Shown piece after piece: positions 8,475 to 17,051 of a stretch of DNA of 64,000 nucleotides. Under the pieces are notes generated by a model, which saw only the letters and a program-made list of their open reading frames with translations, was not told the origin of the DNA and searched no databases. The position numbers were made by a program, and so were the translations under genes. This DNA comes from Xylanibacter caecicola. GTDB lineage: Bacteria > Bacteroidota > Bacteroidia > Bacteroidales > Bacteroidaceae. The first letter of the stretch is position 1. Every line of letters begins with the position of its first letter. The DNA is taken from positions 1 through 64,000 of the forward strand of contig NZ_JABKKJ010000001.1 of NCBI RefSeq assembly GCF_013166515.1. Reading direction: 5' to 3'.

Positions 8475-8562
8475 AAAGACGACCTTTTGCATTCTAAAAG
8501 AGCACCTTTCGCACTCCAAAAGGTGGCATATCAAGATGCAAAAGACGGTCTTTTGGAAAAAC
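8475..8562. repeat. 22-nt tandem repeat array, locus 1 (four units)
   Basis: Four consecutive 22-nt units start AAAAGACGACC, AAAAGAGCACC, AAAAGGTGGCA and AAAAGACGGTC. Each begins with AAAAG and carries a complementary pyrimidine stretch (CCTTTTG, CCTTTCG, TCTTTTGG) about 9 nt later, so the units are imperfect dyads. There are no unique spacers. A purine-rich AGGAGATAAAGG motif lies just to the left (about 8432). Confidence 0.7.
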
Positions 8563-8604
8563 GTAAAATCAATATAATTCTGAAACAACAAAAAAACAAT
8601 AAAC

Positions 8605-8925
8605 AAAGAATGTGGAAAACTGTGTATAAAACCTTGGAAAACAATGTTGATAAGTTATAAGTTATCAACATATACAAAACAAGACATTATGCCATAGTGG
8701 ATATCCACAAGGTTATAAAAACATTTTTAAGAAGTTTTCCACCGATTTCCAATGAAAAAAGATATAAACTTATTAACTTTGCAACGATAGTGCGGCATTG
8801 TGGATAAAACGTATTATACACTGATTTACAGTATATAAATATTAGTATAAGGTGTTTATAACGCATGGTAAAAGGTTGATAATGAAACAGCAAAATTTAA
8901 TGGTGTAAACTTATCAACAAATCCA
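8605..8925. other. Candidate chromosomal replication origin (oriC) with DnaA-box cluster
   Basis: Within about 310 bases there is one perfect DnaA box on the minus strand (TTATCCACA, 8807-8799), TTATACACA (8629-8621), three TTATCAACA (8653-8645, 8662-8670, 8911-8919), and near matches TTTTCCACA (8619-8611), ATATCCACA (8701-8709), TTTTCCACC (8735-8743) and TTATCAACC (8882-8874). The boxes at 8645-8670 form an inverted pair. Very AT-rich DNA (about 8710-8775 and 8810-8870) could be the unwinding element. The gap separates divergent mutS and nadA. Two parS sites and mnmG about 36 kb away agree with an origin-proximal position. Strand bias of nearby genes gives no support, and dnaA is not in the window. 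Confidence 0.7.
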
Positions 8926-8987
8926 CGGCACATCATACTACAAAATATCTTTTTTAAAAGAAAAATAAAAGGAAGGATAATAATAAT

Positions 8988-9980
8988 ATGAATGTGGATA
9001 AAGAGTGGTTTGAAAAAGGATACATCGACGAGAAGACAAATGATACGGCAGACCTTGCCGGAGAGATAAGACGAATGTGTCGGGAAAAGGATGCCGTGAT
9101 AATGGCACATTACTATACAAGAAAGGAAATACAGGATGTTGCCGACTTCATCGGCGACTCGCTGGCACTGGCACAGAAAGCGGCACAGACCGACGCGCAG
9201 ATTATAGTGATGTGCGGCGTGCACTTCATGGCAGAGACATGTAAAATTTTGTGTCCCGACAAACTTGTTCTGTGTCCCGACCTCAACGCCGGATGTTCCT
9301 TGGCAGACTCTTGCCGGGCTGAAGATCTTAAGAAGTATAAAGACGAGCATCCGGGATACAAAGTAGTGAGTTATGTCAACACGACAGCTGCCGTGAAAGC
9401 CATTACGGATGTGGTCGTGACAAGCGGAAACGCAAAGAAGATAATAGACACTTTTCCACAGGACGAGAAGATAATTTTCGGTCCCGACTACAACCTCGGT
9501 TCTTATATAAACAGTGTCACGGGGCGTAACATGCTGTTGTGGAACGGAGGCTGTCACGTCCACGAGCGTTTTTCCGTAGACGCCATCGTAAAGCTGAAAA
9601 AGGAAAATCCCGACGCAAAGGTTCTTGCACACCCCGAATGCAAGGGACCGGTGCTTGCCGTTGCCGATGTGATAGGTTCTACAGCTGTTCTTCTTAAGTA
9701 TGCGACGGAGAATTCATCTGGTAGGTATATTGTAGCCACCGAGGCGGGAATATTGCACGAGATGCAGCGCAAATGTCCCGAAACGGAGTTTATTGCCGTG
9801 CCGCCCGAAATTTCCGAGGGTTCTGTGGGGTGTTCGTGCAACGAGTGTGAGTATATGAAGATGAATACACTGAACAAGGTTTACAACTGCCTTAAATACG
9901 AGTGGCCCTCGGTAGATGTTCCGGAGGATGTGGCACGCGAAGCTGTCAAGAGCATTGAAAGGATGTTGGAATTGAGCTGA
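8988..9980 (+). CDS. nadA: Quinolinate synthase A
   Basis: NadA condenses iminoaspartate with dihydroxyacetone phosphate to quinolinate in NAD synthesis, using a [4Fe-4S] cluster. The 330-residue product shows the threefold-related layout with cluster cysteines in MCGVHFMAETCKILCPDK (about 80-97), GGCHVHERFS (about 186) and SVGCSCNECEYM (about 284), plus HPECKGPV and the AHYYTRKEIQDVADF start region. Length is normal. The ATG at 8988 has GGAAGGA 11 nt upstream. nadB and nadC are not adjacent, and the gene is followed directly by a terminator, so it is monocistronic. Confidence 0.97.
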   Translation: MNVDKEWFEKGYIDEKTNDTADLAGEIRRMCREKDAVIMAHYYTRKEIQDVADFIGDSLALAQKAAQTDAQIIVMCGVHFMAETCKILCPDKLVLCPDLNAGCSLADSCRAEDLKKYKDEHPGYKVVSYVNTTAAVKAITDVVVTSGNAKKIIDTFPQDEKIIFGPDYNLGSYINSVTGRNMLLWNGGCHVHERFSVDAIVKLKKENPDAKVLAHPECKGPVLAVADVIGSTAVLLKYATENSSGRYIVATEAGILHEMQRKCPETEFIAVPPEISEGSVGCSCNECEYMKMNTLNKVYNCLKYEWPSVDVPEDVAREAVKSIERMLELS

Positions 9981-9998
9981 TTTCAATATTAAAATATA

Positions 9999-10055
9999 AA
10001 AGTCTGTAAGCATATTACATGTCATAACGGTAGTTGCTTACAGACTTTTTTATCA
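9999..10055 (+). terminator. Rho-independent terminator after nadA
   Basis: AAAGTCTGTAAGCA (9999-10012) pairs perfectly with TGCTTACAGACTTT (10035-10048), followed by more T residues. The A-rich left flank suggests it could also work for the convergent glycosyltransferase operon. Confidence 0.8.
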
Positions 10056-10112
10056 TTTTATGATAATCACTTTATGATAATAAATAAAATGATGTGATAA
10101 AGATAGTACTTT

Positions 10113-11045
10113 TTATTCCGGACATTCTTTTTCGGCTATAAGGTATACAGGTCTGTTCTTTGTCTCGTAGAATACTCTCCCAAGATATTCGCCAATAATT
10201 CCGAGTGACAGCAGTTGTATGCCTCCGAGAAACAGTACGATAATGATGATTGTGGGAAATCCCTGTACCGGTTCACCTATCAAAATTGTCTTGATGAAGA
10301 CATAGAACATGTATATGATTGTGAGAAACGATACCAGTATGCCCATTATCGTCGATATACGGAGCGGTGCCGTGGTATATGACGTTATTCCCTCTATTGC
10401 CAGGTTGAAGAGTTTAAAATAGCTGAAAGATGACTTGCCTTCATTTCTGTCACCCTGTCTGAATGTAACTTTGCCTTTTCTGAATCCTATCCAACAGAAA
10501 AGTCCCTTTGTATATCTTTGCGTCTCGCGCAGTTTCTTCACAGACTCGATACATTTGCGGTCGAGCAGGCGGAAGTCTCCCACGTTGGGAAGAACGTCCA
10601 TGCGCGCCGTCTTTTCAAGGATTTTATAATAAAGAAGAGAAAGATGCTTTCTCATAAAACTTTCTTTTCCACGGCTTTCTCTTTCTGCATATACATCATC
10701 GAAGCCCTCTTCCCAGAGCTTTATCATTTCCGGTATCACGTGAGGAGGGTGCTGCATGTCGGCATCCATTATTATGGCACAGTCGCCGCTGACGTTGTCA
10801 AATCCGGCAAGCATGGCATTCTCCTTTCCGAAATTGCGTGACAAGTCTATGTATCCTATTCTCTTGTCTTTGTTTCTTATTCTCTTTATCTCGTGCAGCG
10901 TGTTGTCTATGCTTCCGTCATTTATAAGCAGCACATTCCACGAGTATCCGTCATTTCCGTCCATAATCTTGCTAAGGGCGTCATACAGTGTGCCTATGTT
11001 GTCCTGTTCGTTATAGCATGGTATTATTATGGATATTTTTTTCAT
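10113..11045 (-). CDS. GtrB/DPM1-like polyprenyl-phosphate glycosyltransferase (GT2)
   Basis: This family transfers a sugar from a nucleotide donor to polyprenyl phosphate at the inner membrane. From the ATG at 11045 (MKKISIIIPCYNEQDNIG) the product is 310 residues with a GT-A fold: NDGSIDNT, MDADMQHPP (the metal-binding DxD-type motif, about residue 100), NVGDFRLLDRK, and two C-terminal membrane helices (about 233-258 and 266-295) ending GEYLGRVFYETKNRP, typical of GtrB/ArnC-like enzymes. The start overlaps the stop of the upstream membrane gene as ATGA. A lipid-linked sugar made here could be the donor for that neighbour, a probable GT-C enzyme. Sugar identity cannot be read from sequence. 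Confidence 0.88.
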   Translation of the reverse strand: MKKISIIIPCYNEQDNIGTLYDALSKIMDGNDGYSWNVLLINDGSIDNTLHEIKRIRNKDKRIGYIDLSRNFGKENAMLAGFDNVSGDCAIIMDADMQHPPHVIPEMIKLWEEGFDDVYAERESRGKESFMRKHLSLLYYKILEKTARMDVLPNVGDFRLLDRKCIESVKKLRETQRYTKGLFCWIGFRKGKVTFRQGDRNEGKSSFSYFKLFNLAIEGITSYTTAPLRISTIMGILVSFLTIIYMFYVFIKTILIGEPVQGFPTIIIIVLFLGGIQLLSLGIIGEYLGRVFYETKNRPVYLIAEKECPE

Positions 11046-12469
11046 TTCCTTGCAACGTTTACTTCTTTTCTGTTTACCGTCCATACACATTCGAATCCTT
11101 TGTCAAACGCTCTTTCTCTTATCACGTCTGTCTGTGCACTGTCTTTTCTTGCTATAATGGTGTCGCATATTTCCTTGGGCCACTTATATCCGTTTTCATG
11201 TTGTGTAGCCATACCCCACCCAAAGGCATCGCTCGGCACTACACAGAATGATGAGAAGCGCGGATAATCGTCTTCTATTATTATCACATATACTTTGTCT
11301 ATCGGACTGCCCGTTTTTTCTATAGCCCTGACAGCCATTTCCTTGCCCGTCAGCGATGTGGTATATGACATGTACCAGTGGTGAACATCGACGACAAGGG
11401 CGGTGAGAACATAGAGTATGAATGCCGTATTGAGTGTTTTTTCTTTGCACTTGTTTTTTTCCACGGCATATCCTATGAGCATGGACACCATTGCAAGACC
11501 TGCATATGTGTTCATTATAGAAAGAGATATAAGCAGATTTGGCGACAGGGCTATGAATGCACACACAATGATGAGAAGGAAAGTCTTGTCTTTCCATATC
11601 TTTATGTTTCTTATCAGTGTGAGGTATATGAACGGGAACGATGTTATGAATGTCGTTGCCGCCAATATGAAGTTGCGGCTCGGAGCGTGCAGCAGACTTA
11701 TATAGTCGGTTGCAGACAGCGAATAGCCGAAGAGCATTGCTATCTCCTTGAACTTGCGGTTGGGGTCGAATGTGGAGTAATCGGGGTTTTCTATGTATGT
11801 TGAAGGCAGCGACAGGCGTATCACCGCATATACTACGGTAATGAAGATGCCGAACATAAAGTGGCGTACAAGTGTCTTCCTGTCTGCCATTCCGAATGCG
11901 AACGCCACGACGGGTGGTATCACGGCAAATGCAATGCCGTTGTCTTTTGCCAGTGCCGCTATGAATATGGTAACGAACCACACCGTATATCTTGCTTTTC
12001 CTCTTAGTGACAAATATGACAGTATGGCGGCAAGTCCCCACAGTTGTGAGTAGGTTTGATTGAGAGAGTCGCAACTGAAAACGGTTGCAAGCATGCAAGG
12101 CGAAATATAGAAATATATTGCGGCTATGTTGGCGGCAGCTTTGCCGAATCCTACTTTTTTACATATTTTATATAAAAGGAAAACGTTTGTTATATGACCG
12201 GCGAATATTATGAGGTGGTTGAGCTTTGGAAACAGGCGATAGTCTATTGCCACAATATATCCCATTATGGCATCGAAAGGTCGCCATATATAGCCGTAGG
12301 GCATGATATATTTAAGAAAATCAGGGTCGTAGTTTGGTGACGAAAGTGTGTTCCAGTCATCAAACGTAGGCAGTATCATAAGTTTTCCCCACAGCATGAA
12401 CAGCATGGTTATGAGGATGAACGACAGTGCTGGATGTTTGTATATGTAATCTTTCATGATGTTTGTCAT
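11042..12469 (-). CDS. Polytopic membrane protein, probable GT-C type glycosyltransferase
   Basis: The 475-residue product has about ten hydrophobic helices, an early acidic loop after the first helix (ILPTFDDWNTLSSPNYDPD, about residues 32-50) and a soluble C-terminal tail. An Asp/Glu pair in the first outer loop and no nucleotide-sugar motif are what GT-C glycosyltransferases using polyprenyl-phosphate sugars show; the family is inferred from architecture, not from a clear signature. It lies between porZ (stop and start adjacent, TAA then ATG) and the GtrB-like gene (4-nt overlap), which makes a donor-synthase/transferase pair plausible. An alternative start is MKDYIYK four residues in. Confidence 0.65.
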   Translation of the reverse strand: MTNIMKDYIYKHPALSFILITMLFMLWGKLMILPTFDDWNTLSSPNYDPDFLKYIMPYGYIWRPFDAIMGYIVAIDYRLFPKLNHLIIFAGHITNVFLLYKICKKVGFGKAAANIAAIYFYISPCMLATVFSCDSLNQTYSQLWGLAAILSYLSLRGKARYTVWFVTIFIAALAKDNGIAFAVIPPVVAFAFGMADRKTLVRHFMFGIFITVVYAVIRLSLPSTYIENPDYSTFDPNRKFKEIAMLFGYSLSATDYISLLHAPSRNFILAATTFITSFPFIYLTLIRNIKIWKDKTFLLIIVCAFIALSPNLLISLSIMNTYAGLAMVSMLIGYAVEKNKCKEKTLNTAFILYVLTALVVDVHHWYMSYTTSLTGKEMAVRAIEKTGSPIDKVYVIIIEDDYPRFSSFCVVPSDAFGWGMATQHENGYKWPKEICDTIIARKDSAQTDVIRERAFDKGFECVWTVNRKEVNVARK

Positions 12470-14581
12470 TTAGTTTACTACGGCTATCTTGCATACCGTA
12501 CCTTTACCTCCGTCTGCTGTTGCTGTCTGAACCATATATATGCCGCTTGCCACGCGCTTTCCTTTGAGGTCGTTGCCGTCCCATATGAATGTTCCTCCGT
12601 TGCTGTGTCCTTCTGCAACGAGAGTTCCGTTGACGGTAACGATCTTCACATCGGCATTGTGACTAAGTCCTGTGACGGTTATAAATCCGCTGTATCCCGG
12701 TTCTACGGGATTGGGATAGGCATACACGTTATCTTTGTCCATATTCTCGTTTGGCGTCGTGGCATCGTTCATATACGAGCACAGTCCTTTGTCAGTACCG
12801 AAGAAAATCTCTCCGGTGTCATTGTTTATGGCAATGGACATGATGTTGTTTGACAATAGCGGACTGTTGTCGGTGGTGAAATGGTGTATCTGTTCCATGT
12901 TGTCCTCGCTTATCAGATACACTCCGTTGCCGTTGGTGCCGAACCATTTGCGGTTTCCTCCGTCTACGACCATTGCCGTTATGTCGATACCGCTGAGCAG
13001 ATAATCGGCATAATTGGTGCCGTCATTACGCGGCACCTTTATTTGGTTGAATGTCACTTCGTATGCGCTCTTTCCAATATCTTTGGCTTCGAGCATTACC
13101 GGACCTGCGCTTGTACCTACCCAAATGTTTCCGTTTTTGTCTTCGGCAAGACATCTCACGCCTTCACTAATGGTAAGTGCCGAACCGTCCTGGTTGGTAA
13201 AATTGTCGTATACTACTATGGCGTCGGTAGACATTTGATAGCATACAAGGGACGGCTTTACATAAAAATTGTTTACAAACCATGTAAGACCGTTGCTGCC
13301 TGTCATCATGTTTCTCATGTCGTCGAACGAATGATTTCCATTCACCATGAGTTCTTTTTTATGGTGGGATATCCATTTCTTTTCCTTTGTATATTCCAAA
13401 ATGGATGTTGACGGGCTTATACTGTTGAGACACCAGAGATTTCCTTCGTTGTCGAACATTACGCTCGGAACTACCACATAGTTCTTGTCATTATTGGTTA
13501 CTGTTGTGGCTGTCTTGAGAGGGCTGTTGTCGTTTGTGAACGAATTGATGTTTTTTCCGTCTTTAAACTCATAAAGTCCGGTTTGTCCGCCTACCATTAC
13601 ATGTCCCGGATCTGTCGGATCGACGTCTATGCTGTAGTGTCCCACATATCTGTGATCTAAGTTTTCGGCAAACTTATTGTCGTATATTGTCCATTCGTCG
13701 TTGTCCTTTATTTGTATGCATGCATCTTTTTCTCCCATTCCGTTCACGGTATACAGTTTATTGCCTGCAAGTTTTATAAAGCCGAAAGCATTGTATTTCG
13801 GACCGTCGGGATTTATGTCCTTGGCAATGATTGTTTTGGTATTGTCACTTTCAATCTTGTATCCCTGAAGTTTTCCGTCGCTTTGGTTGCTCCAGTAACA
13901 TTTGTTTGTATTGTCGTACACTGTGTATTCCGCATAGCCGTTTTCGAAGCTTATGGCTATGTCGTTGGCGTCGTTGAACGATACAGGATCATACGTGATA
14001 TGCCAGTTGTTTTTGTCAAGAAGATTGTCAGAGATGTTTCCTGAGTATATTCCCGAAGATGTCTGCGCATATATCATGTTGCCTGATATTGCGCAGTCGG
14101 TGATGTTCATTCCCAGATTGTATGTGTTGCTTATCTCCGCATCCTTTATGTTTACCTTCAGTATACCGAACCCTGTACTCAGATAAGCATAATTTCCGTT
14201 TATTGTTATATTGTTTATTGTCTTGTCCTCGGTCATGGACTTGTTGTAGTAATCATTGATGTTGATTACATTTCCACTGTTGTCGAGAAGGTCGATGTTC
14301 TGATTGCTGTATATTATTGCTAATCTCTTTGCGCCGGCGCACCATGCTATGTGTGATATTTCAGTGTCGTTAAGTAAGTTGATCTTGTTGTATGTACTTA
14401 CGCTCATGTCGTTTACGTTATACGAAAAGAGGTCTTTACTGCTCAATACATATATTGTTTTGCCTGCCGGTTCGATGTCTGTTATGTCGCCGTATGCCAT
14501 ATACGCGTTCCACTGTCCTATCTTTTGGGCGGATAAGCTCAGTACGGTCAGCAATAAAATGTTTGTGAGCAATGTTTTCAT
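12470..14581 (-). CDS. porZ: PorZ-like type IX secretion system protein
   Basis: PorZ is a cell-surface component of the type IX secretion attachment complex that binds anionic lipopolysaccharide in Porphyromonas. The ATG at 14581 is supported by a 4-nt overlap with the upstream stop, and gives 703 residues with a signal peptide (KTLLTNILLLTVLSLSAQ). The body is built of two-component-regulator-type beta-propeller repeats (e.g. NIWVGTSAGPVMLE, RKWFGTNGNGVYLI, EIFFGTDKGLCSYM) and ends in a sorting-like domain: AYPNPVEPGYSGFITV, FIWDGNDLKGKRVASGIYMV. The start IGQWNAYMAYGDITDIE resembles PorZ orthologs as I recall them. Cotranscription with three glycosyltransferase-like genes is notable. A generic propeller protein remains possible. 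Confidence 0.78.
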   Translation of the reverse strand: MKTLLTNILLLTVLSLSAQKIGQWNAYMAYGDITDIEPAGKTIYVLSSKDLFSYNVNDMSVSTYNKINLLNDTEISHIAWCAGAKRLAIIYSNQNIDLLDNSGNVININDYYNKSMTEDKTINNITINGNYAYLSTGFGILKVNIKDAEISNTYNLGMNITDCAISGNMIYAQTSSGIYSGNISDNLLDKNNWHITYDPVSFNDANDIAISFENGYAEYTVYDNTNKCYWSNQSDGKLQGYKIESDNTKTIIAKDINPDGPKYNAFGFIKLAGNKLYTVNGMGEKDACIQIKDNDEWTIYDNKFAENLDHRYVGHYSIDVDPTDPGHVMVGGQTGLYEFKDGKNINSFTNDNSPLKTATTVTNNDKNYVVVPSVMFDNEGNLWCLNSISPSTSILEYTKEKKWISHHKKELMVNGNHSFDDMRNMMTGSNGLTWFVNNFYVKPSLVCYQMSTDAIVVYDNFTNQDGSALTISEGVRCLAEDKNGNIWVGTSAGPVMLEAKDIGKSAYEVTFNQIKVPRNDGTNYADYLLSGIDITAMVVDGGNRKWFGTNGNGVYLISEDNMEQIHHFTTDNSPLLSNNIMSIAINNDTGEIFFGTDKGLCSYMNDATTPNENMDKDNVYAYPNPVEPGYSGFITVTGLSHNADVKIVTVNGTLVAEGHSNGGTFIWDGNDLKGKRVASGIYMVQTATADGGKGTVCKIAVVN

Positions 14582-15480
14582 TTTAAAGATATGTAATAGC
14601 ATAATTTATATATGTTGAATAAAAAAAGGACCGGTCTTTTTCCTGAAAGATTGTGCTTCATACTTCTTCCAGCGAACTTGTAAAGCAGCGATACGGCGGT
14701 TGTCAGTCCGTATGAGTTTATCTTTCCGACACAGTCCAATAAGGTTGAGTATCCCTGCATGCTGTCTTCGAACATGTGCAATGTTCTCAGCGCTTCTTCG
14801 GTTTTGTTTATGAAAACCTCGTTTTCCTCATAGTCTTCGAGTGTTACGGGGTTGTCTATGTGTATTATATCTATGTTATTTTCATAAAGGTTCTTGCCGA
14901 ACAGCACGTCTTCATAACCATAATGGACAAACTCTTCATTGAAAGGATATTTCTTTATTATGTCTCCGGCTATGAGAAAGTTGGTTGTCCTGAACTCTTT
15001 ATGTGATTTCATGTTGCGCCGGTCGGCAGTTCGGCATTTCTCGGAAGCCCTTTCATATTTGTACCGTATGTTGTTTTTGAGCAGCGAAACGTCGCCTCCC
15101 GTTCTGATGCCGCCTACTATTACGTTGCCTTCCGATGACAGATACCGTTCTATGAAACTGTCGTCATTCACCGCCATATCGCTGTCCATAAACAACAGCC
15201 ACTTGTATTTTGCCTCCCGGGCGAGAAAGTTTCGTATGGCAGATCTGCCGGTGTTTTTTTCACGTATGACGTACCGGCAGTTGTCAAGAGAATTTATATA
15301 CTTGTTTTCTTCTATGCTTGCGGTGTCCGTGCTGCCGTCGTCGGCAACTATTATCTCATACCTGAATGCTTCGCGTCCGTGCCTTTCCTCTTCCTTTTTG
15401 AGGAGTGCGTGCAACACGTTTACCAGTTTTCCACACCGGCAGTTGTAGCATGGGATGAGTATGGACAATTCGTTTTTCAT
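14578..15480 (-). CDS. Family 2 glycosyltransferase (cytoplasmic, GT-A fold)
   Basis: The 300-residue product begins MKNELSILIPCYNCRCGKLV and carries ADDGSTDTASIEE (nucleotide binding, about 45-58), LLFMDSDMAVNDDSF (DxD motif, about 95-108) and FVHYGYEDVLFGKNLY (the ED region of the acceptor site, about 205-220). It has no clear membrane helix. Family 2 enzymes add sugars to lipid-linked glycans or proteins; the acceptor is unknown. It overlaps rdgB upstream and porZ downstream, each by 4 nt (ATGA), so it is translationally coupled on both sides. Confidence 0.88.
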   Translation of the reverse strand: MKNELSILIPCYNCRCGKLVNVLHALLKKEEERHGREAFRYEIIVADDGSTDTASIEENKYINSLDNCRYVIREKNTGRSAIRNFLAREAKYKWLLFMDSDMAVNDDSFIERYLSSEGNVIVGGIRTGGDVSLLKNNIRYKYERASEKCRTADRRNMKSHKEFRTTNFLIAGDIIKKYPFNEEFVHYGYEDVLFGKNLYENNIDIIHIDNPVTLEDYEENEVFINKTEEALRTLHMFEDSMQGYSTLLDCVGKINSYGLTTAVSLLYKFAGRSMKHNLSGKRPVLFLFNIYKLCYYISLK

Positions 15481-16091
15481 TTTGACAGATATTCAACCAG
15501 CTCTTTTACAGCCATTGCTCGGTGTGATATTCTGTTCTTTATTTCCGGTCCCAACTCGGCGAACGACTTGTCGTATCCGTCGGGCATGAATATGGGGTCG
15601 TAGCCGAAGCCCTCGCTGCCGTGCTTTTCGGTGAGTATGGTCCCTTCCACTTTTCCGGCGAAATACTTTATCTTTGTAAGATACGGCACCTGTTCCTCTA
15701 TCATTGTTATCACGGTGCAGAAACACGCCCTGCGGTTTTCATTGCCTTCAAGGTTTTTCAGCAGCAGTCTCATGTTTGCCTCGCTGTCGCTTTCTCCGTT
15801 TTCTCCGGCATAGCGTGCGGTGTGTACTCCCGGTTCGCCGTTGAGCGCCTCGACCATCAGTCCTGTATCATCGGCGATGACGGTATATGGATGTTCGTAT
15901 CCCGTACGTTTAAGATAGCGTGCCACGAAGGCAGCTTTGATGTGCGAGTTTTCCTCAAGCGTGGCACCGTTTTCCTCTATGTCGGCATCCAGTCCTATGT
16001 CGTTAAGCGACAGCACAGAAATGCTGTCATCAAGCATGGAGCGTATCTCGTCCAGTTTATGGCTGTTGTTTGTCGCTACTATCAGTTTCAT
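15477..16091 (-). CDS. rdgB: XTP/dITP pyrophosphatase (RdgB/HAM1)
   Basis: This housecleaning enzyme hydrolyses dITP, XTP and ITP to monophosphates, keeping deaminated purines out of nucleic acids. The 204-residue product has the HAM1 signatures ATNNSHKLDEI (N-terminus), IADDTGLMVEALNGEPGVHTARYAG (substrate site, about 70-94, general base Asp), GSEGFGYDPIFMP and SFAEL..KNRISHRAMA. Length is normal. Its start overlaps the YitT-like gene by 35 nt and its stop overlaps the glycosyltransferase start by 4 nt. Confidence 0.95.
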   Translation of the reverse strand: MKLIVATNNSHKLDEIRSMLDDSISVLSLNDIGLDADIEENGATLEENSHIKAAFVARYLKRTGYEHPYTVIADDTGLMVEALNGEPGVHTARYAGENGESDSEANMRLLLKNLEGNENRRACFCTVITMIEEQVPYLTKIKYFAGKVEGTILTEKHGSEGFGYDPIFMPDGYDKSFAELGPEIKNRISHRAMAVKELVEYLSK

Positions 16092-17040
16092 TTTGAAGTT
16101 GTTTCTTTTGTTTGATTTTCTTCGGCACCTTCACTTTTATAGAATCAAAACCTTCTCCGTACACTCCTATTACGCTGCTTTGGCTTACGAAGGCGTTGGG
16201 GTCTATCATCTTTATGAGGCGGAATATCATCACGCTCTCGTTCTTGCGGGCAAGTATACACAGCACTTTGCGCTCATGACCGGTGTACCAGCCGTGACCG
16301 TCGAGTATCGTCACGCCGTGATCCATTTTTGTTCCTATGGCGTTTGCTATTTCCTGCCATTTCTTCGAAAATATCATGAACTGCACCGATTCGCGTCGGG
16401 CGTTCATCACATAATCGAGCACCGTGCATTCTATTGCCATTGCCAGAAATCCGAATACGAGTCTTGTGGACCGTTCTACAAAGGTTTCTCCGAATGCCGG
16501 TATGAACAGACAGCTGCCTATGATGATGATATCGAGCGCGATGAGTGCCTGACCTATGGAGAAGTTATGAAACTTGTTTATTATTGCGGCGATGATGTCT
16601 GTGCCTCCGGTGCTGCCGTTGTGCAGGAACACTATGGCGAGCGAGCAGCCCGTTATGCCCGTACCTATTGCCAGCGACATGAAGTCCTGTCCAGGACCGA
16701 GCAACTGTATGAAGCTGCCGTCGGGATTTTCAACCATTTTCTGCATTGCCCACAGGAAGAAGGAAAGTGCGAAGATGGCATATATGGTCTTCATCATGAA
16801 CTTGAAACCGAGTATCTTCAGCGCGACGATGAGCAGTGCGATGTTTATCACAAGATAGCTCGACTCGATGGGTATGCCCGTGGCATAGAAGATGATGGCT
16901 GCTATACCGGTTACTCCTCCCGTCACTATTGTATAGGGAAGGAGGAACACAGCCCACCCGAAGCTGAACAGTATGAGACCCAGGGTTATGAACAGATAGT
17001 CCTTTGCCTCATTCAAGATAATCTTTTGGTTTATGTCCAT
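16057..17040 (-). CDS. YitT family membrane protein (DUF161 with C-terminal DUF2179)
   Basis: The 327-residue product has about six membrane helices in its first 200 residues, with the family stretches GWAVFLLPYTIVTGGVTGIA and LHNGSTGGTDIIAAI, then a soluble C-terminal domain (KMDHGVTILDGHGWYTGHER, VLCILARKNE) characteristic of DUF2179. Family members are inner-membrane proteins of uncertain function. The Lys- and Gln-rich tail (KVKVPKKIKQKKQLQNE) overlaps the start of rdgB by 35 nt. It lies 11 nt after leuS, an arrangement (leuS-yitT-rdgB) I recall as common in Bacteroidales. Confidence 0.88.
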   Translation of the reverse strand: MDINQKIILNEAKDYLFITLGLILFSFGWAVFLLPYTIVTGGVTGIAAIIFYATGIPIESSYLVINIALLIVALKILGFKFMMKTIYAIFALSFFLWAMQKMVENPDGSFIQLLGPGQDFMSLAIGTGITGCSLAIVFLHNGSTGGTDIIAAIINKFHNFSIGQALIALDIIIIGSCLFIPAFGETFVERSTRLVFGFLAMAIECTVLDYVMNARRESVQFMIFSKKWQEIANAIGTKMDHGVTILDGHGWYTGHERKVLCILARKNESVMIFRLIKMIDPNAFVSQSSVIGVYGEGFDSIKVKVPKKIKQKKQLQNETDSSDKQQP

Positions 17041-17051
17041 GACGCGTCATT

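Noticed and set aside
8475-8562. Possible CRISPR array made of 22-nt repeats
   Set aside because: Units are directly adjacent with no spacers, are degenerate and of mixed orientation, and there are no cas genes in the window.
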